From UBA7937 sp034419095 (GTDB lineage Bacteria > Chloroflexota > Anaerolineae > UBA7937): DNA of 20,805 nucleotides. A model generated the notes under the pieces. It ran no database searches. It was not told the origin of the DNA and saw only the letters and a program-made list of their open reading frames with translations. The DNA lies in the NCBI GenBank assembly GCA_034419095.1, contig DAOULQ010000173.1:1-20805 (forward strand), in the 5' to 3' direction. Below are positions 15,607 through 20,805 of this stretch, one piece after another. Made by a program: the position numbers and the translations under genes. Positions within the stretch are counted from its first letter, which is position 1; the number at the start of each line of letters is the position of its first letter.

Positions 15607-15666
15607 TATGCCTCACCCCTGTCAAACATGCGCCTTCGGGCAATCATGATGCCGAATTCTAAGCAA

Positions 15667-15695
15667 ATTATACCAGAATCTTGTGTACTTGTCAA
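15667..15695 (-). promoter_or_regulatory. consensus sigma-70-type promoter of the operon
   Basis: On the minus strand TTGACA (15695-15690), a 17-base spacer and TATAAT (15672-15667) match the housekeeping consensus at every position. An A-rich stretch, GGCAAAAATG, lies just upstream of the -35 box. Transcription should begin near 15660 and give a leader of about 50 bases before the TTG start of the repressor. A perfect consensus implies strong basal activity, so repression by the DeoR protein is expected to control it. Confidence 0.88.
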
Positions 15696-15739
15696 GAGAA
15701 TAGTGCGCATTTTTGCCATATCTTAAGCAAACATGTCGT

Positions 15740-15779
15740 TTTCTAATGCAAAGCGCCCGCCCTCCCATAGCATTAGAAA
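15740..15779. promoter_or_regulatory. 10-bp perfect inverted repeat, candidate AgaR operator
   Basis: TTTCTAATGC (15740-15749) and its exact complement GCATTAGAAA (15770-15779) are separated by 20 bases, so the half-site centres are 30 bases apart, about three helical turns. It lies 45-84 bases upstream of the -35 box. E. coli AgaR sites contain CTTTC; here the distal arm reads CTTTC on the minus strand. The link to the DeoR protein is inference; it could also be part of an older mobile-element end. Confidence 0.5.
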
Positions 15780-15929
15780 GCAGAAAAGCCCACGCTCTTA
15801 GCATCGCCTTCTTGCGCCCTCCTCCAGCCTTCTTTGCTTACCATTACCAGTGCAATACATACAAAGAGTTGTATCAAACCCGATGCGGCGTTCCATTTCG
15901 CTCGTCATTCATGGCCGAATGGTGCATTG
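15780..15929. other. short region without a gene upstream of the insertion sequence
   Basis: No supported reading frame or RNA gene is visible between the operator-like repeat and the left end of the insertion sequence. The insertion sequence may have separated the operon from its original upstream neighbour. Confidence 0.4.
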
Positions 15930-15966
15930 GTTCACCTAAAATGTTACTGACGGGGTATAGTTCGCT

Positions 15967-15985
15967 CAAATGATAATGTTACCGG
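15967..15985 (+). repeat. left inner inverted repeat of the insertion sequence
   Basis: This 19-base sequence is the exact reverse complement of 17260-17278. It ends 8 bases before the transposase ATG and contributes part of its ribosome site region (ACCGGAGGAACT). A weaker copy, CCTAAAATGTTACTGA, lies about 30 bases further out. Confidence 0.85.
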
Positions 15986-15992
15986 AGGAACT

Positions 15993-17367
15993 ATGCCCAC
16001 CGAGGACGAGATGACCATTGATGAACGAAGAAGGTATCTGCGCAAGATGAAGAAGCGCTATGCCCAGGCCCACCGAAAGGGGCGTGGCCAGTTGTTGGGC
16101 GAGATGGAAGCAGTGACCGGGCTCCACCGCAAGAGCCTGATCCGGCTGATGAAGGGGAGCCTGGAGCGCAAACCCCGCTGCAAGCAACGGGGCCGCACCT
16201 ACGGCCTTGAGGTCGATGATGCTTTGGGGATCATCGCTGAGAGTTTTGATTACCTCTGCGCCGAGCGTCTTACCCCCAACCTGGTTTGGATGGCTACTCA
16301 TCTGGCTCACCATGGCGAATTGGAAACCTCACCCCATCTTTTGGAGCAGTTGAGCCACATCAGCACCTCAACCGTAAAACGGATCCTCAAGCGCATCCAG
16401 CAAGACGAGCCCCTTCTCCCTCGCAGAAGACCCTCCGGGGGCAATAAAGTAACCCGAGATGTCCCCATGGAACGGATCGCCTGGAATGAACAGCAACCAG
16501 GCCACTTTGAAGTGGATTTGGTCCATCATTGTGGTCCCAGCGCTTCTGGAGAGTATGTGCATACGATTCAAATGATCGATGTGGCTACCGGCTGGAGCGA
16601 GAGAGTAGCCGTGCTGGGGCGCAGTTACCTGGTTATGGAAGATGGTTTTCGCCGCATCTTGGCCCGCCTGCCATTCCCCATCCTGGAACTCCATCCAGAC
16701 AATGGGAGCGAGTTCTTCAATGACCACCTGGTCCGCTTCTGGAAGGAGACGATAGTAGATCTCGAGCTCTCCCGGAATAGGCCTTATCAGAAGAACGACA
16801 ACCGCTTCGTCGAACAGAAGCAATCAACCCTGGTGCGGGCCTATCTGGGCTACGATCGGCTCGACTCTGTTGCCCAAACCAATGCCCTCAACCAACTCTA
16901 TGACAAGATGTGGTTGTATTACAACTTCTTTTCCCGCAGGGATCCTTGACGGACAACCCGTCATGCGCGTGACGGAGAAGATCGTCCTCTCTGCAGAGGG
17001 CCAACCCTCACGGATCAAACGCCGCTTCGACCAAGCTCGAACGCCATTTGACCGCCTATCTGAAACCAAGGTGATCTCTGAGGAGCAAAAGGAGCAGCTT
17101 CGAACCCTTCGTGACCAGCTCAACCCTCGACAACTCCGTCAAGAGATTTACCAACTCATCGATCATATCTTTCGTCTGCCTGGTGCCGTTCCAGAGAGGA
17201 CGGAGGACGTTTACAAAACCCTATCTACACCTACTCAGAACCGGAAAGGAGAGGGCATCCCGGTAACATTATCATTTGAACCAATAACTTCGTTCGGTAA
17301 CATTTTCATTTGGCTGGACACGACGATGGCGGTCACGCCGACAATGAGCACTTTAGTGGCCTCATGA
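15993..17367 (+). pseudogene. DDE integrase-core transposase, frameshifted by an extra 22 bases
   Basis: The first frame (15993-16949) starts at ATG after GGAGGAACT. It has an N-terminal helix-turn-helix region and an integrase core with Asp175 in FEVDLVHH, Asp236 in HPDNGSEFF and Glu274 in NRFVEQKQ, a plausible DDE triad. It stops after YYNFFSRRDP. The next phase resumes at 16954 with QPVMRVTEKIV and continues with IKRRFDQARTPFDRL and EIYQLIDHIFRLP, reading out of the element to a TGA at 17367. Removing the 22 bases at 16932-16953 rejoins the frames as YYNFF-QPVMR, which is the expected family continuation. The product is therefore split, with the catalytic core intact but the C-terminal part detached. 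Family call is confident; the inactivating nature of the insertion is likely. Confidence 0.8.
17260..17278 (+). repeat. right inner inverted repeat of the insertion sequence
   Basis: Exact reverse complement of 15967-15985. About 34 bases further out is a second copy, TCGGTAACATTTTCATTTGG, matching it at most positions. Tandem transposase-binding sites at each end are implied. Confidence 0.85.
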
Positions 17368-17904
17368 ACGGCAGCACCGGGCTGCCCGCAAGGGATGCTC
17401 CTATCCAGGACAAGTGGCCAGGACGATGACTGCCATGAAAGGACCTGCAATGAGAACTTTGTGGTGTGTTGCCGAGGATGTGCCAGCAGATTTTGGGGGC
17501 CTACGTGAGGCGGCAACAGTGACCACTTGATCTAGCCCGAGTCCCTCCACCTAGACGGGCGAGGAAGCAAGCAGTGAGAGACGCCGTTATGCTGGCCTTA
17601 GGGCGTAAATTCGACGGTTGCGGAGTTAATGGAGGTAGGCTATCGGATTCAATCCTCTTCACAAAGAGGCAAGAAGGAAGCTATGGCCCTTCGCGCCATC
17701 ATCTGGGCCGCCGGCCCCGCAAGGCCAGCGGAATGGATTCCAGTTTGACCAACGACTTGCCCGCTACGAGGCCCTCTCAGCAAGAACACCCCCGTTCAGC
17801 TCCAGAGGATATCCTATAAGGGGCTGTTGGTTGGCAGGCGATGCCGAGAAAAACAAAACTGGTACTAGATGTTGCAGGAGGGCCTCAAGGTTTCGTGCAT
17901 AGCG
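17321..17904. other. gene-poor stretch after the insertion sequence
   Basis: I see no supported gene, RNA or operator here. The 81-codon frame at 17574-17819 has no recognisable motif and no good ribosome site. Short runs such as FDQRLARYEALSARTPP in one plus frame near 17750 could be debris of a former gene but cannot be assigned. Confidence 0.4.
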
Positions 17905-17999
17905 CTGCAAGCGCTGTTGTCTGCTTTGACGGCTTTTTGGTTTGGGAGTATCCTGACAGTCAAGCAGATAGTGAGCAGGGTTTGTAATCTATTTGCAAA
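17905..17999 (+). repeat. diverged 95-bp repeat, copy A
   Basis: Aligned without gaps to 19020-19114, 67 of 95 positions agree by my count. Shared blocks include TTGACGGC, GGAGTA and GTCAAGCA. Mismatches favour every third base in one phase (reading SALTAFWFGSILTVKQ), suggesting a once-translated sequence, perhaps a mobile-element remnant. It ends just before the HAD gene. Confidence 0.65.
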
Positions 18000-18016
18000 A
18001 TGGGGTGATACTGTAG

Positions 18017-18682
18017 ATGGGCGAGCCTGAATTCTCTAGGGCGGTCATCTGGGATCTGGATGGGGTCCTCGCTGACACTGAGCCATTTCACTATATGGCT
18101 TGGAAGAAGACGTTTCACAAGATGGGGGTTCCTTTCTCCAGGGAGGATTTTGCCCTCGTCTTTGGGCTGAGAAATAGCGATATCATCGCCCGGATGCTCG
18201 GGGACTTGCCAGGGGAGGAGATAGAGAGGATCAGTGAGAGGAAGGAGTCTCTCTTTCGTCAGGCTCTGAAGGGCAAGGTCATGCCGCTGCGAGGAGCCCT
18301 CTTCTGGCTGGAGGAACTGAGGAGGGCTGGCTTCGGGCAGGCTCTCGCGACCTCTACCCCTAGAGCGAATATCGAGGTGATCGTTGGGGGTTTGGGTATA
18401 GGCGCCTTCTTCGATGCCATAGTCTCGGCGGATGAGATCTGGATAGGCAAGCCAGAGCCTGAGATATTCCTCTTAGCAGCGAACGCTTTGGGGGTCTCCC
18501 CCGATCGCTGCATGGTCATAGAGGACACGCCAGCCGGAGTGGAAGCGGCGAGAAGGGCGGGGATGAGGTGCATCGCAGTGACCACGTCCTCTCCGAGGCA
18601 GATCTTGGCTGAGGCCGACCTGGTACTCGATAGCCTGGAGGATCTGTCCCTTCACGATTTCGAGGCCTTGCTATCGAGTTGA
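18017..18682 (+). CDS. HAD-superfamily hydrolase, beta-phosphoglucomutase/phosphatase-like
   Basis: A cytoplasmic protein of 221 residues. The nucleophile motif is DLDGVLADTEPFH (Asp13 and Asp15), motif II is in ALATSTPRA (about 109-117), motif III is GKPEPEIF (144-151) and motif IV is VIEDTPAGVEAA (167-178). A helical cap lies between residues 18 and 85, as in the beta-phosphoglucomutase and sugar-phosphatase subgroup. A GGGGTGA sequence precedes ATG 18017. It is on the opposite strand from the sugar operon and in a different compositional context, so a link to the pathway is not supported. The substrate is probably a small phosphosugar but cannot be read. Confidence 0.9.
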   Translation: MGEPEFSRAVIWDLDGVLADTEPFHYMAWKKTFHKMGVPFSREDFALVFGLRNSDIIARMLGDLPGEEIERISERKESLFRQALKGKVMPLRGALFWLEELRRAGFGQALATSTPRANIEVIVGGLGIGAFFDAIVSADEIWIGKPEPEIFLLAANALGVSPDRCMVIEDTPAGVEAARRAGMRCIAVTTSSPRQILAEADLVLDSLEDLSLHDFEALLSS

Positions 18683-19019
18683 CCTCGGCCATGTATCTAA
18701 CTCCATTCTAGCGGGTAGGGATCGAGAACCCTTTGCTGCGTAGTTTTGATGGCTTTCCTACCCCGTTTTGATCATCATTATTCTCCCACCCCCTTGAGAC
18801 CACGATTTCCGGGGTGTTCTTAGGTATAAGAGTATCCATGCGACCCGTTTTAACCCCGGCAAAATGACTGTGGCGGTATCAACATACCTACACCCAAAGA
18901 ATCGCCTGAGAGAACGGGTGATAGACGGCCTGATCCCGGGCTGAGCTTGGTTGTTGTGGGTTCAAGAGGATAGGCAGGAATTTGCTCATGTAAGGTCCAC
19001 CCCGAGGAGGGGAACGCGC
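18683..19019. other. gene-poor stretch after the HAD gene
   Basis: No supported gene is present. An ATCTAAC at 18695-18701, 13 bases after the HAD stop, fits the RYYYAAC end of integron attC sites, but no matching partner follows. The short minus frames (18850-19082) show no family motif. Confidence 0.35.
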
Positions 19020-19114
19020 CTGTAAGTTGTATTCTCTGCATTGACGGCGTCTAGGTTCCGGAGTACACTGGGGGTCAAGCATACAGGCAGCACGGTCTAT
19101 CAGCTATCTGCCAA
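19020..19114 (+). repeat. diverged 95-bp repeat, copy B
   Basis: Second copy of the repeat at 17905-17999, at a constant offset of 1115 bases with no gaps. In the same phase it reads SALTASRFRSTLGVKH and stays open to a stop just before the next gene; a TAA lies near its beginning. It precedes the methyltransferase-like gene by about 85 bases, as copy A precedes the HAD gene. Confidence 0.65.
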
Positions 19115-19198
19115 TGCTTGGGTCGCCGCTCAGCTCGAGGCGGTCATGCAGCAGCATGACACCTTCGATCAGCACAGATCGAACATGAGGGCCTCCTT

Positions 19199-19765
19199 AT
19201 GAATATTCCTTCATACTTGATCTTGTCATCCCTCATGGTTCTTTTCGGCTATCTTGTCTTCCGAGTTGCAGTTCGCAGGGATTATGAACGACAAGGTAAG
19301 CTCTCTGCGTTCTCAACAGTACTCGAGTTTCTTGTCTTTGCTCTTCACGCGAATCTCTCCTATACCTTTCTTCCTGCAAAGTGGCCAGCTCTTCCATCTC
19401 TTCCGGACAACGAATTCCACAGTGCACTTGGATTGGGCATCGTTGCTATAGGGTTGGTGATCACACTCTGGTCAATGAGCAGCCTAGGATTCCGTAAAGC
19501 CTTGGGTCAGCAGACTGACACTCTGTATCGCTCAGGCTTCTATCAATACAGCAGGAACCCTCAGATCGTCGCATATGGCTTAGTAGTCATCGGATTTGCA
19601 CTCTTATGGCCATCCATATATGGCTTAGGATGGATTCTGACATACGGTGTGATAGCGCACATGATGGTACGGACAGAGGAAGAGCACTTAGCGCGGAAGT
19701 TTGGTTCAGAGTACGAGAGTTATCGTGCGGAACTGCCAAGATACCTCCCATGGCCTTGGGGATGA
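19199..19765 (+). CDS. isoprenylcysteine carboxyl methyltransferase-like membrane protein
   Basis: A 188-residue integral membrane protein with hydrophobic segments at about 4-24, 39-58, 74-93 and a long one at 122-157. The C-terminal signature of the ICMT/PEMT-type methyltransferases is clear: GFYQYSRNPQIVAY (112-125), then RTEEEHLARKFGSEYESY and PRYLPW. These residues bind S-adenosylmethionine in the family. In bacteria the substrates are usually unknown, and lipid or small-molecule methylation is possible. Its base composition is lower in GC than the sugar operon. Only a weak ribosome site precedes ATG 19199. An attC-like motif lies 14 bases after its stop. Confidence 0.85.
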   Translation: MNIPSYLILSSLMVLFGYLVFRVAVRRDYERQGKLSAFSTVLEFLVFALHANLSYTFLPAKWPALPSLPDNEFHSALGLGIVAIGLVITLWSMSSLGFRKALGQQTDTLYRSGFYQYSRNPQIVAYGLVVIGFALLWPSIYGLGWILTYGVIAHMMVRTEEEHLARKFGSEYESYRAELPRYLPWPWG

Positions 19766-19779
19766 ACTGATGAGTTGCT

Positions 19780-19799
19780 GCATAACATCTCGCTGGAGC
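19780..19799 (+). repeat. attC-like half-site after the methyltransferase-like gene
   Basis: GCATAAC followed by ATCTCGCTGGAGC matches the sequence at 20312-20331 at 16 of 20 positions, and both occur downstream of a gene stop. GCATAAC fits the RYYYAAC box of integron attC sites. No GTTATGC-type partner follows, so it would be only half of a site. Confidence 0.35.
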
Positions 19800-19843
19800 G
19801 GAAGCCGGATAAAGGGCCAGAATCAATGAATCGAGGAGGACTC

Positions 19844-20263
19844 ATGAAGAGCTATCGAGAGGAGCTCTGGTTCAACATCCCTCAACGTCGGGCTTTTGTT
19901 AACATCACACCTCAGGTTGAAGCATGTTTGCGTGAAAGCAGTGTCAAAGAGGGGCTGGCACTTGTGAATGCCATGCACATAACTGCCTCCGTCTTTATCA
20001 ATGATGATGAACATGGCCTCCATCAAGACTATGAGGACTGGCTGGAGGAGTTGGCCCCGCATGAGCCCATCAGCCGCTATCGCCACAACCGCACCGGAGA
20101 AGACAACGGCGATGCCCACCTCAAGAGGCAAACCATGGGGCGAGAGGTCGTGGTAGCGGTCACGGATGGTCAGTTGGACTTCGGACCGTGGGAGCAGATC
20201 TTCTACGGAGAGTTCGATGGCCGTCGGAGGAAACGCGTCCTGGTCAAGATCATCGGCCAGTGA
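19844..20263 (+). CDS. yjbQ: YjbQ-family protein (UPF0047, secondary thiamine-phosphate synthase-like)
   Basis: A 139-residue cytoplasmic protein of the usual YjbQ length. Family blocks are NITPQVEACLRES, ALVNAMHITASVFINDDE, YRHNRTGEDNGDAHLKRQ and DFGPWEQIFYGEFDGRR. E. coli YjbQ has weak thiamine-phosphate synthase activity, but the natural role of the family is unsettled. I chose ATG 19844 over in-frame starts at 19775 and 19826 because AGGAGG lies 4 bases upstream and the family begins at about this point. The upstream starts would run through the attC-like motif. It is followed by a second, more complete attC-like sequence. Confidence 0.9.
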   Translation: MKSYREELWFNIPQRRAFVNITPQVEACLRESSVKEGLALVNAMHITASVFINDDEHGLHQDYEDWLEELAPHEPISRYRHNRTGEDNGDAHLKRQTMGREVVVAVTDGQLDFGPWEQIFYGEFDGRRRKRVLVKIIGQ

Positions 20264-20311
20264 AGGTTTGAAGGATAATTGCCAGGGCGCTGTGTTCAAG
20301 AGATCAGCGCT

Positions 20312-20373
20312 GCCTAACATCCCTCTGGGGCCCACCGCGCTCCGCGCGGGGGCTGAGCGCTGCAGCGCTAGGC
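20312..20373 (+). repeat. attC-like imperfect palindrome after yjbQ
   Basis: It begins GCCTAAC (20312-20318) and ends GCTAGGC (20367-20373), one base from the expected GTTAGGC. Its centre is a perfect hairpin, CCGCGC TCC GCGCGG (20335-20349). The 62-base span and organisation resemble an integron attC site. No integrase is seen. A simple GC-rich hairpin is the alternative. Confidence 0.4.
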
Positions 20374-20467
20374 GGCCCTTTGCCTTCCTCTCCCTCTTGC
20401 CTGTCACTTCTGTTTCGTTCCTTTCCGTGACGCACGCTCAGATTCTCTCTTCCGATACCCCGCCCGT

Positions 20468-20498
20468 CCTCCCGTTAGCCTCGGTAGGCTCTCGGAGG
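20468..20498 (-). other. interrupted hairpin downstream of a short open tail
   Basis: CCTCC (20468-20472) pairs with GGAGG (20494-20498), and inside it AGCCT (20477-20481) pairs with AGGCT (20486-20490). On the minus strand it lies just past the stop of the short frame at 20521-20649. No T-run follows. It may be a weak 3' structure. Confidence 0.3.
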
Positions 20499-20520
20499 GC
20501 TTCCGAATGCGGATTCCCTC

Positions 20521-20649
20521 TCAGGTTCCACGAGATCCTTCTTCTGGTTGTCTACGTCCTTGCAGAGACAGGATCAGCTCAACGATCTTTTCGATGAATT
20601 TCCAGTTAGCGGCGGACCGGTTCCCCAAAGTATCCACAAGGACAGGGGT
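20521..20649 (-). other. short open tail, possibly the C-terminus of an unidentified gene
   Basis: In a phase different from ComM the minus strand stays open for about 42 codons, including NRSAANWKFIEKIVELILSL, and stops at 20521. The second half looks protein-like (amphipathic helix, charged end), and the first half overlaps the ComM frame. The joint between ComM and this sequence is near 20610. I do not recognise the family. Confidence 0.25.
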
Positions 20650-20805
20650 TCATAGCACCCACCAGCATGAAGTTGGCAGGAAAGGTCAGGGTGGTCTTGG
20701 CCCGACTGATGGTCACCACCCGGTCCTCCATGGGCTGCCTCATCACCTCCAATACCCGATGCCCAAACTCCGGTAACTCGTCTAGAAATAACACCCCGTG
20801 ATGGG
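20606..20805 (-). CDS. comM: ComM/YifB-type AAA+ ATPase, Walker B segment, runs off the right edge and C-terminally truncated
   Basis: The minus frame enters at the window edge as HHGVLFLDELPEFG, the Walker B block. It continues with VLEVMRQPMEDRVVTISRA, TFPANFMLVGAMNPCPCGY and GEPVR, then stops after one further Arg. ComM normally continues after GDPxR with ECTC and about 170 more residues, including the C-terminal lid domain, so the gene is cut at about 20610. This segment begins exactly where the fragment at the left window edge ends: PGEIS there, HHGVLF here. No usable start exists, since upstream sequence is outside the window. The family call is very secure. Confidence 0.85.
   Translation of the reverse strand, partial: HHGVLFLDELPEFGHRVLEVMRQPMEDRVVTISRAKTTLTFPANFMLVGAMNPCPCGYFGEPVRR

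Larger units (their letters stand above)
15930..17320 (+). mobile_element. integrase-core insertion sequence, IS481-like, with doubled end repeats
   Basis: A single DDE transposase gene is bounded by matching ends. A perfect 19-bp inverted repeat lies at 15967-15985 and 17260-17278. Outside it each end carries a diverged second copy sharing TAACATTTT or its complement (about 15936-15951 on the left and 17294-17313 on the right). The right tip reads TGTCCAGCC inward, typical of TGT...ACA ends; the left tip is less clear, so the outer limits are approximate. I cannot identify a target duplication. The broken transposase suggests it cannot move by itself. Confidence 0.75.

Noticed and set aside
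16925..16960. Programmed -1 frameshift as the explanation of the split transposase
   Set aside because: The two frames rejoin cleanly only if 22 bases are removed, which points to an insertion. A slippery run alone would leave extra residues that do not fit the family.
17574..17819. 81-codon plus-strand frame after the insertion sequence
   Set aside because: No motif, low-complexity Arg/Ser/Pro content and no clear ribosome site.
1..20805. Genomic island inserted in comM, as in Acinetobacter AbaR islands
   Set aside because: In such islands the N-terminal piece, island and C-terminal piece follow in gene order. Here the order on the coding strand is reversed (Walker B piece first, N-terminal piece last), which fits a circle or tandem unit instead.
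1..20805. CRISPR arrays, tRNA or rRNA genes, prophage genes
   Set aside because: I saw no regularly spaced repeats, no rRNA blocks, no obvious tRNA cloverleaf and no structural phage proteins.

Overview
The window looks like a bacterial chromosome fragment, most likely from a Chloroflexota (Anaerolineae-like) organism or assembled from a metagenome. The reasons are the GC-rich main operon, substrate-binding and hydrolase lipoproteins with short lipoboxes, a Thr/Pro/Glu-rich linker after the lipoprotein cysteine, and the tight gene packing. This is a style judgement, not a database placement.

Layout. Positions 1-736 (minus) hold part of a ComM/YifB AAA+ gene. Positions 1252-15606 hold one long minus-strand operon. 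In transcription order it encodes a TTG-started DeoR/AgaR-type repressor, an AgaS-like SIS isomerase/deaminase, a clan GH-D (GH36-like) lipoprotein hydrolase, a sugar-binding lipoprotein, two ABC permeases, a GH4 alpha-galactosidase-like enzyme, a GH114-like endo-alpha-1,4-polygalactosaminidase lipoprotein, a PfkB kinase, an amidohydrolase, a broken class I aldolase, a second PfkB kinase and an AgaZ/GatZ-type tagatose-bisphosphate aldolase subunit. A textbook TTGACA-N17-TATAAT promoter (15667-15695) and a 10-bp inverted repeat (15740-15779) lie in front of the repressor gene. An integrase-type insertion sequence with a broken transposase follows (about 15930-17320). From 17.3 to 20.6 kb the sequence is a looser, visibly less GC-rich mosaic on the plus strand: a HAD phosphatase, an isoprenylcysteine-methyltransferase-like membrane protein and a YjbQ protein, separated by repeats and attC-like motifs. 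The window ends in a second piece of ComM (20606-20805).

How the genes may work together. The operon reads as a complete route for galactosamine-containing glycans. Surface hydrolases (GH114, GH36-like) cut an alpha-linked galactosamine/galactose polymer. The ABC system imports oligomers, GH4 trims them, a PfkB kinase phosphorylates galactosamine, AgaS converts galactosamine-6-phosphate to tagatose-6-phosphate, the other PfkB makes tagatose-1,6-bisphosphate and an aldolase splits it. A GH114 enzyme coupled to the Aga pathway suggests a polygalactosamine or galactosaminogalactan utilisation locus. This is the strongest candidate here for an undescribed system.

The second surprise is structural. 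The two window ends are adjacent parts of the same ComM reading frame (Walker A side at position 1, Walker B side at position 20805), and they join in frame. The molecule may therefore be circular, tandemly repeated or wrapped by assembly. That ComM segment is also broken at both outer ends.
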